This document shows, piece after piece, positions 1 through 11,568 of a stretch of 64,000 nt of DNA. Under the pieces are notes generated by a model that was not told the origin of the DNA, made no database searches, and was given only the letters and a program-made list of their open reading frames with translations. Numbering within the stretch: the first letter of the stretch is position 1; each line of letters opens with the position of its first letter. The DNA comes from Antitrichia curtipendula (Eukaryota; Streptophyta; Bryopsida; Hypnales; Leucodontaceae). The stretch spans positions 23,160,574 to 23,224,573 of the forward strand of contig OX579633.1 of the NCBI GenBank assembly GCA_951230915.1, given 5' to 3'. The position numbers and the translations under genes were made by a program.

Positions 1-1294
1 TGCAACTTATCTCTGACTCCATTGCGACTTGTTGGCGACTCATTTGTGACTTGTTTGTAACTTGTTTGCGACTTGTTTGCGACTTGTAGATTTTAAAATT
101 CTAATCTTAATGATTTGTAGATATTACAAATCTAAATTTTATTTTAGATTTCAGATATTTAAATTTAAAAGACTTCATTGGTTTAGGAAATTATGTAATT
201 TAATAATTCTTGGATTTTTACAGTTTGTAGAAATCTACAAACTGTAGAAATCTACACCTAATAGTAATCTTAAAATTCTACTAAGGGAGTTCAGTACATA
301 AGAATACAACAACTTACAAGTCTTATATGTCTAACCTAATGGTATTCTAGACAATTGATATGGGACAATTGCTATAAGACAAATAATCGGAAAACAAATT
401 AGAAAACGACAAGAAAATGACTACAAAACAACCAAAAGAATTCTAGAAAATTCTAGTTGTTTTATAGTCATTCTGTAGTTGCAATCTAGTCACAGAGAAG
501 CTCTGTAATAGTGTAGGGTTACAAGAGTGTAACAGAGTTGTCATTTACAAATTCTAGTTGTTTCTAGTTGCAGTCTAGTCGTTTTCTAGTCAAACTATAG
601 TTGTTTCTAGTCTCAAACTAGTTGTTTTCTAGTCGAATTGTGGTCAAATTTAGATAATATGTGATTGTGGTTTGCCACGTTGGACTCCACGATGCGTAGA
701 GTTGTCCACATCGACAACTGTGATGAAAACTGGATGTAGAATACCTCACAGTAATTCAATTGCCAACTCTGTTACAATCCTGTAACCCTACACTTCATTC
801 TACGACTACTTTGCGACTAAACAATCTAGTTGTCAAATTTGGTGCATATAGAGAGGATTACAGTTCCAGGATAGTTCTATAGGACAACTAGTTGCATATA
901 GGTGGTTGTGCCGGACACTTTTTTCTTCTAGTGGATTAGGATGAAAATCTTTGAAGATGAGGATGAAAATCCAAATTGATAAGGTTACCTTAGAGCTCTT
1001 GAGGGAGGGGTGGGGCCTTGGAAACCTATTTTAGGTCCCCATTTTTCTCTCTTGAACACCCCCAATTCTTGTTTTGGATCCGTGGGTCCAACTTATGTTG
1101 GGATTTTTTGGCGTTTTAGCCAAGAAACCTCTATAGTGTTTTTGGAGCACCTTTGGGCTCCTTTTGTTGCTATATTTCAAGCTTTGAAGGTCCTTGGGGG
1201 TCCTTCTACCTTGCCTTGTACACACCTTGCGTGTGTTTGCGGATTCTCTTGTTGTTATTTGAAAGTCTTTCTATCTTTGGTGTCCCCTTGAGAA
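1..1294. other. AT-rich intergenic DNA with short repeats
   Basis: No gene is supported here. The first 90 bases hold a degenerate short tandem repeat around TTTGCGACTTGT. Positions 420-660 repeat a CTAGTTGTTTCTAGT-like motif on both strands. The remainder, up to the insertion site of copia element A1, shows only short open frames without recognisable protein character. Confidence 0.6.
511..793. repeat. 30-bp inverted repeat with 223-bp spacer
   Basis: The arms at 511-540 and 764-793 are reverse complements with 2 mismatches in 30. They could be the ends of a decayed small transposon. No target duplication was found beyond the arms, so no superfamily is assigned. Confidence 0.5.
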
Positions 1295-1299
1295 CTAAC

Positions 1300-1611
1300 T
1301 ATTGGAATGCAAAGAACTTGTATTGCAATGAAGGGAGAACACAACAAGTGAATGGAAGGGGTGAGAGAGGCCTTGCAAGGGGCTACCCTCTTATACTAGT
1401 CTACCACCAAGTGCCATGACTAACCATATGGGATAACTCAACACTAAAGGGCTAACCCTCTCTAGTATCACCCAAGGAGGGTTTCCCTCTCTAGTAGCAC
1501 CTTGGTTGGCTACAAACAACTCCTAACTAAGGTCAGCCCATACATAGGGCTCACACATGAGTGTCTTAGTGTTCTACTCACTAATCTCAACACTACTCAC
1601 TAATCTCAACA
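1300..1611 (-). repeat. A1 3' LTR
   Basis: 312-bp LTR. On the minus strand it starts TGTTGAGATTAG, with the first 19 bases duplicated in tandem, and ends ATTCCAATA. The stop codon of the gag-pol ORF lies inside it, 19 bases from its start. An LTR-like unit of the same length recurs at 6547, 11996, 17242, 21842 and 27089. Confidence 0.95.
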
Positions 1612-4600
1612 CTCCCACTTTGTTTGTTGCCAAACAATGTCAAACCCATCTTCGTGCAAAGAACTTCGTGACGAGGCTTCGCAAGGGCCTTGGTCAACAC
1701 ATCCGCCACCATACGCTCCGTCGGTATATACTTCATCTCAATCACATTGCTCTCCACCTTCTCACGGATGAAGTGGTGTTGAATGTCAATGTGCTTGCTC
1801 CGTGAGTGGTGAGTTGGATTCTTCACCAATGCAATGGCGCCTTGATTGTCACACATGAGGGGTGTGCTCCTCTCTTGCTCAAAGCCAACGTCACTCAACA
1901 ATTGCCGAAGCCATAGCGCCTCCCTCGTGCTTTGGCTAATGGCCATGTACTCCGCCTCAGTGGTAGACAACGCAATGGTGGGTTGCTTCTTCGAATTCCA
2001 CGAAACCGCACCATCTCCAAGCATAAACACATAGCCCGATGTGGACCTCCGATCGGTTGCATCTCCTGCCCAATCTGCATCACAAAAGCCCACCAATGCA
2101 AGATTCTTCCCTCCAAGCACCAATTTGGCCTCTAATGTGCCTTGGAGGTACCGCATGATCCTCTTCACCGCGGCCCAATGCATGGGGCCGCTCTTGGCCA
2201 TGTATTGGCTCACCACACTCATAGGGAACGCAAGGTCAGCCCTCGTGGCCACCATGGCATACATCAAGCTCCCTACCGCGGCTTTGTAAGGCACGTCTTC
2301 CATCTCCACCTTCACGGCCTCAAACTCCTCATCTGTGAGCTTCTCCAACTTGCAATGCACATCAAGTGGTGTGCCAATGGCCTTGCACTCCTCCATGTTG
2401 AAGCGCTTCAACACCTCCTCAATGTACTTGCTTTGGCTCATGGTGATGGTGCGAGTCGCCCGTTGCCTTTGAAACTCCACGCCAAGACAATAGTGCAACT
2501 CTCCTAGGTCGCTCATGTCATACTCTCGCTTCAACATGGCCTTCACCTCCTCCATGATGGCCATGGTGTTGGTCATGATGATCAAATCATCCACATACAC
2601 GATGACAATCACCAAACTGTCCTTCGTTTGCTTAATGTAAAGAGAGTGGTCCGCGTGACTCCTCTTGTAACCCTCCCTTGCAAACAAGGCATCTACATCC
2701 ATGTACCATGCTCTCCCCGACTGCCTCAACCCGTAGATGGCCTTCTTGAGCTTGCATTTGAGTTGCTCGCGCCCCTCCGCAACAAAGCCCTTGGGTTGAT
2801 CCATGAAGATCACCTCCTCCAACAATGGGTTGAGAAACGCCGTGATCACATCCATTTGGTGCATCTCCAAGTCCATGGCTGCCCCGATGGCCCCCATACA
2901 TCGAATGGTGCAAAACTTGGCCACCGGTGCAAAGGTCTCATTGAAGTCCACCCCCTCCACTTGGGAGTAGCCCTTGGCTACCAACCTTGCCTTGTAGCGC
3001 ACAACACTCCCCGATGCATCTCTCTTGGTGCAAAACACCCATTTGCACCCCACACTCTTGCGATCGGTAGGAAGGGGAGCAAGTTCCCATGTACCTTTGC
3101 TCATAAGTGAGGCGTACTCCGCTTGCATGGCTAGCTCCCACTTGCTTGCATCCGTGCTCCTCATGGCCTCCTCCACGGTGCTTGGGTCTCTCACAAAGGC
3201 CACGTTGGCACGCTCCATTTGATCTTGAGGCAAGATGTGGTTCATCCACCACTCTCCAAGCGGTCGCCGCTCCCTCGTGGGATACCTTGACTCCTTGGCC
3301 GCCTCTCCATCTTCTCGTGGAGCCACAACCACCTTCTTCTTCGGCGTGTGTGCGGTGAAGGGCTCCTCTTCTTCTTCTTGGGCCACATCTTGGTCACTTG
3401 GAGATGTTTCCACCTCAAAGCCTCCATTGCTCCCACTTGGACTCATCTCCAAAGGCTCGCCATCCACCTTCTTGTCTTCTATGAAGGTGACATCACGACT
3501 CTTCAAAATCTTCTTGTTCTCCAAGCACATGAGTCGATATGCCTTGGAGCCCTCCCAATAGCCCAAAAACAAGCATTTGATGCCCTTGGCATCAAGTTTG
3601 GAGCGGTGGGGGCTCAAATCCAACGCATACGCCACACATCCAAAGATGCGCATGTGGCCAATGTTGGGCCTCCTTCCACTCCATGCCTCTTGCGGTGTCA
3701 TCGATGCAACCGCACTCGTGGGACACCGATTGCGAATGTAGGCCGCATTTGACACGGCCTCCGCCCAAAACTCATACTTGAGGCCTTGGGCATGCAACAT
3801 GGCTCTAGCCATCTCCACGAGCGTCCGATTGGCACGCTCCGCCACACCATTTTGTTGCGGAGTGTACGGTGCGGAGGTTTGGTGTGCAATGCCGTGTTCT
3901 CTCATAAAGGCCTCAAACGCCTTGGACGTGTATTCACCGCCATTGTCCGACCTCAACACCTTGACCTTGTGGTTGCTCTCATTCTCCACAAGTGCCTTCC
4001 ATGCCTTGAACCTCTCAAACACCTCACTCTTGCATTTGAGCACCAACACCCACACCTTCCTCGAAAAGTCATCAATGAAGGTGAGGAAATACCTTGCACC
4101 ACCCATGGAAGTGGTCTTCATGGGGCCGCACACATCGGAGTGCACAATCTCCAATACCTTGACCGCCCGCGTTGCCCCATGGTTTGGAAAAGGCTTCCTC
4201 GCTTGCTTGCCTTCAATGCAAGCCTCACACACCAAATCGCAATTGGCCTTCTTCACTTGCATGCCGCCCACCATGCTTTCAAGCACCTTCACGCTATTGA
4301 CGTTGAGGTGCCCCAATCGCTTGTGCCAAAGCTCCACCGAGTCTTGCACCGCCGTCGCTTGCGCCACACAAACCGTACTTGAGTTGTTCACCGTCTTGAA
4401 CTCAAGTTGATAAAGGTTGCCTTGCTTTGGCGCAGTGACAATCATCTCTCCATTCCATGCCGCCAAAACACAACCTTGGTTGTTGAATTGCACCCTCAAG
4501 CCTTGTGCCACCAACTTGCTCACCGAGAGCAAATTGGCATGCAATTTGGGCACATGCAACGCATCTTGGATGCGAATCTTCCTCATCACACCCTTGACCA

Positions 4601-5567
4601 TCACCTCCATCACAATGCTCCCCATGCCAATGGCCTCTACCATGCCATTGTCACCCAAAAACACCTTGCGGTTGCTAATGGGTTGATAAGAGAGAAAAAC
4701 TTGCCTGTGAGGGGTCATGTGTTGCGTTGCCCCTGAATCAATGATCCACTTGAAGATGTTGTGGTCGTCGTAGCCATCACTTGCCGCAAACGCAAACTCT
4801 TCCTCCGCTTCGACGACCGTTGCTTTGTTGGCACTCTCCTTCTTTGTCTTCCTACAATTGCGAGCGAGGTGGCCCACAAGCCCGCAGTTGTAGCACGTGC
4901 GTGTCTCCTTGCGAGGTTGAGAAGTCTCCCCATTGCCATTTCGTGAAAGAAGCGCTACCCCTCCTTCCTTGGGCTCATTCTCCTTCCTCTTGGACACCTC
5001 GTGCATCAATCTCGCGGTGACATACTCCAAGTTGAGGTCCTTCATGGCTCTTGTCTCCAACGCCGTGATGAGATACTCATACGAGGTGGGCAAACTCTCA
5101 AGGAGAGTCATGACAATATCTCCATCCGTCAACGGCGCCTCCAAACAAACGAGTTGGTCCGCAAGGCCCTTGACCTTGTTGATGTGGTCAAGCATGTCAT
5201 CCCCCTCTTGCATCTTGCACGTGAAGAACTTGCGACGAGTGAAGAGAATGTTGGATAAACTCTTCGTTTGATGGATGTTGCAAAGGACCTTCCATGCTTC
5301 CGCTGGCCCCTTGCAAGAGCGCACGTGCGCAAGTTGCCTATCCCCAAGATTGCAAGCAATCATGGAGAAGGCCTTCTTCACCCTCCTCTCGTAAGACTTC
5401 TTGACCTTGTCCTCGGCCTCATCGGGAGGCGTCTCCTCGGAGTCTTCCACAATCTCCCAAAGGTCCTTCTCGGACAAGATCATCTCCATCTTGAACTTCC
5501 ATAAGCCGAAGTCGCCTCCATCAAACTTGTCCAAGACACGGATCCCTTCTCCCTCACTTGTAGCCAT
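1593..5567 (-). CDS. copia A1 gag-pol polyprotein (1324 aa, intact)
   Basis: Single uninterrupted polyprotein that would drive reverse transcription and integration of the element. In order it shows a gag region (about 1-220), a CCHC zinc knuckle (C225, C228, H233, C238), an aspartic protease DSGA (277-280), and an integrase with an HHCC-like zinc site (H415, H420, C447, C450). The catalytic D478, D541, E577 follow, then a reverse transcriptase with YVDD (991-994) and RNase H with DADW (from 1163). The start is ATG at 5567, right after the leader repeats. The frame has no stops or shifts, so the copy could be autonomous. The TAG stop is supplied by the 3' LTR. Confidence 0.95.
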   Translation of the reverse strand: MATSEGEGIRVLDKFDGGDFGLWKFKMEMILSEKDLWEIVEDSEETPPDEAEDKVKKSYERRVKKAFSMIACNLGDRQLAHVRSCKGPAEAWKVLCNIHQTKSLSNILFTRRKFFTCKMQEGDDMLDHINKVKGLADQLVCLEAPLTDGDIVMTLLESLPTSYEYLITALETRAMKDLNLEYVTARLMHEVSKRKENEPKEGGVALLSRNGNGETSQPRKETRTCYNCGLVGHLARNCRKTKKESANKATVVEAEEEFAFAASDGYDDHNIFKWIIDSGATQHMTPHRQVFLSYQPISNRKVFLGDNGMVEAIGMGSIVMEVMVKGVMRKIRIQDALHVPKLHANLLSVSKLVAQGLRVQFNNQGCVLAAWNGEMIVTAPKQGNLYQLEFKTVNNSSTVCVAQATAVQDSVELWHKRLGHLNVNSVKVLESMVGGMQVKKANCDLVCEACIEGKQARKPFPNHGATRAVKVLEIVHSDVCGPMKTTSMGGARYFLTFIDDFSRKVWVLVLKCKSEVFERFKAWKALVENESNHKVKVLRSDNGGEYTSKAFEAFMREHGIAHQTSAPYTPQQNGVAERANRTLVEMARAMLHAQGLKYEFWAEAVSNAAYIRNRCPTSAVASMTPQEAWSGRRPNIGHMRIFGCVAYALDLSPHRSKLDAKGIKCLFLGYWEGSKAYRLMCLENKKILKSRDVTFIEDKKVDGEPLEMSPSGSNGGFEVETSPSDQDVAQEEEEEPFTAHTPKKKVVVAPREDGEAAKESRYPTRERRPLGEWWMNHILPQDQMERANVAFVRDPSTVEEAMRSTDASKWELAMQAEYASLMSKGTWELAPLPTDRKSVGCKWVFCTKRDASGSVVRYKARLVAKGYSQVEGVDFNETFAPVAKFCTIRCMGAIGAAMDLEMHQMDVITAFLNPLLEEVIFMDQPKGFVAEGREQLKCKLKKAIYGLRQSGRAWYMDVDALFAREGYKRSHADHSLYIKQTKDSLVIVIVYVDDLIIMTNTMAIMEEVKAMLKREYDMSDLGELHYCLGVEFQRQRATRTITMSQSKYIEEVLKRFNMEECKAIGTPLDVHCKLEKLTDEEFEAVKVEMEDVPYKAAVGSLMYAMVATRADLAFPMSVVSQYMAKSGPMHWAAVKRIMRYLQGTLEAKLVLGGKNLALVGFCDADWAGDATDRRSTSGYVFMLGDGAVSWNSKKQPTIALSTTEAEYMAISQSTREALWLRQLLSDVGFEQERSTPLMCDNQGAIALVKNPTHHSRSKHIDIQHHFIREKVESNVIEMKYIPTERMVADVLTKALAKPRHEVLCTKMGLTLFGNKQSGSVEISE

Positions 5568-6530
5568 GTTACCACGTCTTCCGCTCTACTTGGTTTCCCA
5601 AGCACTCCAATGAGCCTCTAAAGCTCTCCAATCACACAACCCACCCTCACGTGGTTGCAATCTCTCTCAAGTGACCCCAATTGGTCCAAATTACTCCAAT
5701 GAGCCCTCAATGGCTCTCTAAAGTCTCAACCAACACTCACGTGGTTGCCAACTCTCCCAAGTGACTCTAAATGGTCCTAATCACTTCAATCAGCCCTCAA
5801 TGGCTCTCTAAAGTCCCAACCAACACTCGCGTGGTTGTCAACTCTCCGAAGTGACTCCAAATGGTCCTAATCACTTCAATCAGCCCTCAATGGCTCTCTA
5901 AAGTCTCAACCAACACTCACGTGGTTGTCAACTCTCCAAAGTGACTCCAAATGCTCACAATCACTCAAATCAGCCCTCAATGGCTCTCCCAAGTCACAAA
6001 CAACACTCAAATGCTTGCAAACCCTTCAATGCAACTCCGAATGTTGCAAAACACTCCAATGGAGTTCCAAATGATCTGATTTACTCCAAAGCTACTCTAA
6101 ATGGTCCAAATCACTCCACTTAAGCTCCAAATGATCTGATCTACTTCAAAGCACCTCCAAATGACCCGATCTATTCCAATAGAGCTCCAATTGTTCTAAA
6201 ACACTTCAAAGCACCTCCAAATGACACGATCTACTCCACTAGAGCCCCAAATGATCTGATCTACTCCAAGAGGCCTCTCAATGATCTGATCTACTCAAAT
6301 AGACCCTAAAATGAAGTAAACTACCTCAAAACACCTCCAAACAAGTACCAAATGCAAGATCAAACCTCAAAGAATCCTCCAAACCCCAAACAAGAGAGAT
6401 CCTCACCAAACAAGAAGACCTTGAACTCAAGAAGCTCCAAGTGACCCCAACTTCACTTGCTCCAAGCTCCAATGGCGCCTCTCCAACAAAACACCTCCAA
6501 AGTCCTCCAACACCAAGTCGCAACTCACAT
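5568..6530 (-). repeat. A1 untranslated leader with tandem repeats
   Basis: About 960 bp between the primer-binding site and the gag ATG. It contains roughly four copies of a ~90-bp unit (around 5640-5970) that includes CACGTGGTTGnCAACTCTC on the + strand. After it comes a run of shorter units containing CCAAATGATCTGATCTACTC (about 6060-6310). No protein-coding signal is seen. The same leader occurs in A2 and A3. Confidence 0.8.
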
Positions 6531-6546
6531 GCGTGGGCCCATAACC
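6531..6546 (-). promoter_or_regulatory. A1 primer-binding site, complementary to tRNA-iMet anticodon arm
   Basis: Read on the minus strand, GGTTATGGGCCCACGC starts directly at the end of the 5' LTR. It pairs with the anticodon stem-loop of initiator tRNA-Met (GUGGGCCCAUAACC), not with its 3' CCA end. Drosophila copia is known to use such an internal half-tRNA primer. The tRNA sequence is from memory of plant iMet genes. Confidence 0.75.
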
Positions 6547-6858
6547 TATTGGAATGCAAAGAACTTGTATTGCAATGAAGGGAGAACACAACAAGTGAAT
6601 GGAAGGGGTGAGAGAGGCCTTGCAAGGGGCTACCCTCTTATACTAGTCTACCACCAAGTGCCATGACTAACCATATGGGATAACTCAACACTAAAGGGCT
6701 AACCCTCTCTAGTATCACCCAAGGAGGGTTTCCCTCTCTAGTAGCACCTTGGTTGGCTACAAACAACTCCTAACTAAGGTCAGCCCATACATAGGGCTCA
6801 CACATGAGTGTCTTAGTGTTCTACTCACTAATCTCAACACTACTCACTAATCTCAACA
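6547..6858 (-). repeat. A1 5' LTR
   Basis: 312-bp LTR that looks identical to the 3' LTR at 1300-1611. It is followed at 6859-6863 by the target duplication CTAAC. Confidence 0.95.
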
Positions 6859-6863
6859 CTAAC

Positions 6864-8194
6864 TTGTGTGTTGAAGTCTCCTTGGCGTCTTGTACTAACC
6901 CTAGAGCAACCTCCCACCGTACCTTGGCGATGCCGCTTTGGAGGGCCTTTAGTCCGTGAGTGTTGTCCATGATTATGCTTACCTTGTGTGTGCGGTTGCC
7001 TTGGATGTGAGCCCAAGCATAGTCACCTTTTTCCCGTGTTGTTGTGAGTGGTCCCCACCACCCTTAAGGCGGCAAAGCTTTGAACCTACAACTTACCCAA
7101 TCTTAGAGTGTATGTCAAAACAAGTCCTAGAATGGCGGAGCTTTGAACCGGTTAATATCGCTAATCCTAGAGTTGGTGTCAAAACCAAACTTACGGCGAA
7201 GCTTTGAACCCCCATGTATCCTAGTTCCAAAGTTTAGTTCCAAAGTTTAGTTTCCAAGACCTTCATGGGAAAGCCCAAGGTTTAGCCCCTAAGATTTGCC
7301 CTAGGTTGTAGAGAAGTGAAGGAAATAAACCCCGTTACAAGATAGCCTTTTTTTTTTGTTATGGTTAAAAATCCTAGCCTACCCCCTTCGACGGCGAAGC
7401 TTTGACCGTAAACATCCAGTTTAAAAGTTGTATTGGTGGGTTCCTATACAGAAACCCGGGGGGAAAAGGTTTTTTTTTAAAAAGGTGGACCAATCTAAAG
7501 TCCCAGTAAGGAGGGTCGGGGGGTCCAGTCCGAAAGTCCAGCTAGTTGGGGGTCAAGGTCCAGTCCGGGAGTCCAGCAGTAAGGGGGTTGGGGTGTCCAG
7601 TCTGAAGTCCAGCCAGTTGGGGGTCGGGGTCCAGTCCAGGAGTCCAGCAGTAAGGAAGTTGAAGTGTCCAGTCTGAAGTCCAGCCAGTTAGGGGTCGGGG
7701 TCCAGTCCAGGAGTCCAGCAGTAAGGGGGTCGGGGTCCAGTCCGAAGTTCAGCAGTAAGGGGGTCGGGGTCCAGTCCGAAGTCCAGCAGTTCGGGAGTCG
7801 GGGTTGCCCAATCCGAAATCCAGCCAGTTGGGGAGTCAGGGTGTCTAGTCCGAGTGTCCAGTAGTTGAGGGAGTCGGGGTGGTCCAATCAGGGAGTCCAA
7901 CAGTAAGGGGGTCGGGGTCCAATCTGGAAGTCCAGTAGTTGGGGAGTTGGGGTTCTCCAATTCGAGGGTCCAGCAGTTGGGGAGTCAGGGTGTCTAGTCC
8001 AGGAGTCCAGCAGTTGGGGAGTTGAGGTGTCCACACCGGGAGTCCAGCAGTTGGGGAGTCAGGGGCCAATCCGGGAGCCAACCAATTGAGGAGTCGGCTT
8101 AGCCACCCCAAAAGGGGGGTGGCAATCAAGGGATTACACCAACCAAAAAGAATGATTAAGGGAGATTAGGGGGAGGTTCAAGGTCTCCGATCAA
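6864..8194. other. intergenic DNA between copia A1 and B1
   Basis: No gene is supported. The first 500 bases carry several degenerate copies of a GGCGAAGCTTTGAACC-like motif (near 7070, 7135, 7195 and 7395). The rest is occupied by the minisatellite at 7490-8095. Confidence 0.5.
7490..8095. repeat. G-rich minisatellite (GGGGTCCAGTCCGAAGTCCAGCAGT-type, ~40-50 bp unit)
   Basis: Around fourteen degenerate head-to-tail units share GTCCAGTCC...GTCCAGCAGT and GGGGTCGGGGTCC. The unit length varies because of small internal indels. Open frames across it on both strands arise from the repeat and are not read as genes. Confidence 0.85.
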
Positions 8195-8199
8195 GAAAA

Positions 8200-8456
8200 T
8201 ATTGAAATTTCAAAGTACTTCAATGGAAGAAAGGCTTTACTTAGATGGTAGGAAGATACCAAACCCCATGAGTGGGTTGAACATAAGGTAGAAGCCTTTC
8301 ACTAGTTATCCACATACATTATGGGATAACTAACCACCATGGGCTGCCTTTGACTACAAGTAATATCCAAGAGACTCTAAATCTAACTAAGAGTCTATCA
8401 CTACTCCTAGGGCTGAATGTACATAGTCTACAACAATATGTACATGATCTTCAACA
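8200..8456 (-). repeat. B1 3' LTR (257 bp)
   Basis: On the minus strand it starts TGTTGAAGATCATG and ends AATTTCAATA. Length matches the B2 5' LTR at 30163-30419. It is preceded on the element's strand by a purine tract (GTGGGAG). Confidence 0.9.
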
Positions 8457-11400
8457 CTCCCACTTTGCAAGTGGTCAAAGGCTCCAAGGCCCATCTTCTC
8501 AATCAAGTTTTGGTATTGTGGCTTCCCAAAGGACTTGGTCAGCACATCAGCAAACATAGCTTGCGTAGGCACATACTTGAGTTCAATTACCTCAGACTCC
8601 ACTCGTTCACGAATGAAATGGTGTTGCACATCAATGTGCTTCGTCCGAGAGTGGTGGGTGGGATTCTTGGCCAAAGCAATGGCTCCTTGGTTGTCACACA
8701 AGATTTGTGTGCTCTCCACTTGGACAAGGCCAACATCAGCCAAGAGTTGCCTCAACCAAATGGCCTCCTTGGTGCATTGGCTCATGGCCATGTACTCCGC
8801 CTCCGTTGTAGAAAGAGCTATGGTGGGCTGCCTCTTGGAATTCCAAGTAATGCCACCCACTCCAAGCATAAACACGTAGCCGGTGGTGGATCTCCTATCC
8901 GCCTCATCACCCGCCCAATCCGCATCACAAAAGCCATGCAACTTTAGCCCCTTGGCACCCCCAAGTTGCAACTTCAGCCCAAGTGTGCCTTGAAGGTACC
9001 TCATCACCCTCTTGACCGCAGCCCAATGCTTTGGGCCATACTTGGATGTGTGTTGACTCACAACACTCACCGGGAAGGCCAAATCAGGCCTTGTGGCTAC
9101 CATGGCATACATCAAACAACCCACCGCTACCTTGTAAGGCACACCATGCATTTCAGCCCTCACCTCTCCAAATTCAGCATCCGTGAGCTTGGGCAACTTC
9201 CCATTAGTCTCAAGTGGTGTACCTATGGCTTTGCACTCCTCCATGTTGAACCGCTTGAGAATTTCTTCAAGGTACTTGCGTTGGCTCATAGTGATGGTGT
9301 GGACAGCCCTATCCCCACTCTAAGGCAATACTTCAGCTCTCCAAGATCACTCATCTCATACTCCTTCTTGAGCATATCCTTCACTTCAAGCATCTTGGTC
9401 ATGCTACTTGCAAGGAGGATCAGATCATCCACATAGAGGATCACAATCACCAAATGCTCACAACTTTGCATGGTGTACAAGGAGTGATCAGCATAGCCTC
9501 TTTGGAAGCCCTTCCTTGCAAACATAGCATCAATATCCCTATACCAAGCTCTCCCCGATTGCTTCAATCCGGGAAGGGCCTTCTTCAACTTGCACTTGAG
9601 ATGCCCTTGGCCTTCTTGCACAAAGCCTAGGGGCTGATCCATGTAGATGACCTCCTCCAACTTGGGGTTGAGAAAAGCCGTCTTTACATCCATTTGGTGC
9701 ATCTCCAAGTCCATGGCTGCCCCAATACTCACAATGCACCTAATGGTGCTAAACTTTGCAACGGGGGCAAAGGTCTCATTGAAGTCCACCCTTTCCACTT
9801 GAGAAACCCCCCTAGCAAGCAGCCTTGCCTTGTACCTCACAATGTGACCCAAAGCATCCCTTTTGGTGGAGAAAACCCACTTACAACCCACACTTGATCT
9901 CTTGGAAGGGAGGGGTGCAAGATCCCATGTCCCTTTGTCAATGAGGGCCTTGTACTCCTCTTGCATGGCCAACTCCCACTTGCTTGCATCTTCACAATTC
10001 AGCACCTCTCCAAGTGTAGATGGATCTCCAAGGAAAGCCACATTGGCTTGATCTTCATGTTGTGGGGGAAGAATGTGATTCAGCCACCAACCTCCAAGGG
10101 GCTTGCGGGTCCTTGTTGGATAACGGGGCTCCTCCATGGTCTGATCTTGCTCTTCCAAGGGCTGATCTCCTTCTACCAAGGGCTGATCAAGCTCTTGCTC
10201 CCTTGGTGAAGTGCTTGGAGAAGGGATTGCTGATCTCTTCACTTGGGGTGTGGCCACCTTCTTCTTGGACTCCACCGAGTCTTCATCTTCCCCTCCTTGC
10301 TCTTCATCTTCATCTTCATCTTCATCTTCTAGGTGCACTCTTGGAGTTGTGCCCACCTTTTGGGCTGGTCCTCCATTGCTCCCACTTGGGCTCATCTCCA
10401 AGAGCTTGGGATCAGCACCTCCTATCCTCCAAGAAGGTCACATCTCTACTCTTGATGATCTTTTTGCTCTCCACACACATTAGCCTATAAGCCTTGGTGC
10501 CCTCACAATAACCAAGGAAAAGACACTTGATGCCCTTGGCATCCAACTTGGTCCACTTGGCACTTGGAACCAAGGCATAGGCAATGCACCCAAAAATCCG
10601 CATGTGAGACACATGGGGCCTAATCCCACTCCAAGCTTCTTGGGGTGTCATGCTTGTCAAGGCTTGTGTGGGGCACCGGTTCCTTGTATAAACCGCTGTA
10701 GACACCGCCTCACCCCAAAGCTCAAACTTCAGCCCTTGAGCATGAATCATAAACCTTGCCATCTCCACAATGGTGCGATTTGCACGCTCCGCCATGCCGT
10801 TTTGTTGAGGGGTGTAAGGTGCTGATGTGTGGTGCTCAATGCCATGGGCCTTCAAGAACTCCTCAAAGGCCTTGGACACATACTCCCCTCCATTATCCGA
10901 TCGCAGCACCTTCACCTTGCAATCAAATTGGGCCTCCACAAGGGCCTTCCAAGTCTCAAAACGCCCAAACACCTCACTCTTGCACTTCAGCATATACACC
11001 CACACCTTGCGTGAGAAATCATCAATAAATGTCAAAAATACCTTGCTCCTCCTATGGTAGTGGTCTTCATTGGCCCGCACACATCGGAATGCACAAGCTC
11101 CAATGGCTTGGTGGCCCTTGTTGCCCCATCCTTGGGGAAGGGCTGCCTTGCTTGCTTGCCCTGAATGCACCCCTTGCACACCATAGAACTCCAATCATGC
11201 TTGCAAGAAGAGAGGTTCAGCCCCTTCACAATGTGTTGAAGGCTCTTCATGCTCCTCACATTTATGTGCCCATGCCTCCTATGCCAAAGCTCCACAAGGT
11301 CTCCATGGGCTTATCCTTGGGCAACACATGCCAAGGAGGTGCCATTCACCTTGGTGAAGTGGAGGAGGTACAAGTTGCCCTCCCGAGGGGCTGATGCAAT

Positions 11401-11568
11401 CAAGACTCCACTTGCTGACCTCACCACACACCCCACATTGTTAAAATGCACCTTCAAACCTCCCAAAGACAATTTGCTCACCGAAAGCAAGTTGGCATGC
11501 AACTTGGGGACATGGAGTGCCTCATGGATCTGAATCCTCTTGGTCTCCCCCTTCACTTGCACCTCCAC
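8387..11568 (-). pseudogene. copia B1 pol remnant (pre-integrase, integrase, RT, RNase H)
   Basis: The pol part of B1 is broken over several frames: 11311-11568 (protease end), 11032-11295 (HHCC zinc region), 10412-11040 (integrase with SDNGGEY and PYTPQQNGMAERAN), 9286-10401 (RT with YVDDL) and 8387-9289 (RNase H with DADWAGD and TTEAEYMA). Frameshifts lie near 9290, 10405, 11040, 11300 and 11565. Domain order is that of Ty1/copia. No autonomous activity is expected. Confidence 0.88.

Larger units (their letters stand above)
1300..6858 (-). mobile_element. Ty1/copia retrotransposon, family A, copy A1 (full length)
   Basis: Complete LTR retrotransposon of 5559 bp read on the minus strand. 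LTRs at 1300-1611 and 6547-6858 are both 312 bp and look identical by eye, which implies a recent insertion. The 5-bp target duplication CTAAC is at 1295-1299 and 6859-6863. The polypurine tract AAAGTGGGAG abuts the 3' LTR, and a primer-binding site abuts the 5' LTR at 6531-6546. One intact gag-pol ORF fills the interior. Domain order protease, integrase, reverse transcriptase, RNase H defines Ty1/copia. Nothing shows whether it is transcribed, but a TATA-like TATAAGAG lies in the LTR. Confidence 0.97.

Noticed and set aside
3778..4410. Long antisense open frames opposite copia gag-pol (also at 14473 and 24290)
   Set aside because: Shadow frames of a strongly coding opposite strand, repeated identically in each copy.
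7428..8129. Overlapping open frames on both strands in the minisatellite
   Set aside because: Translations are tandem repeats of the DNA unit with no protein features.
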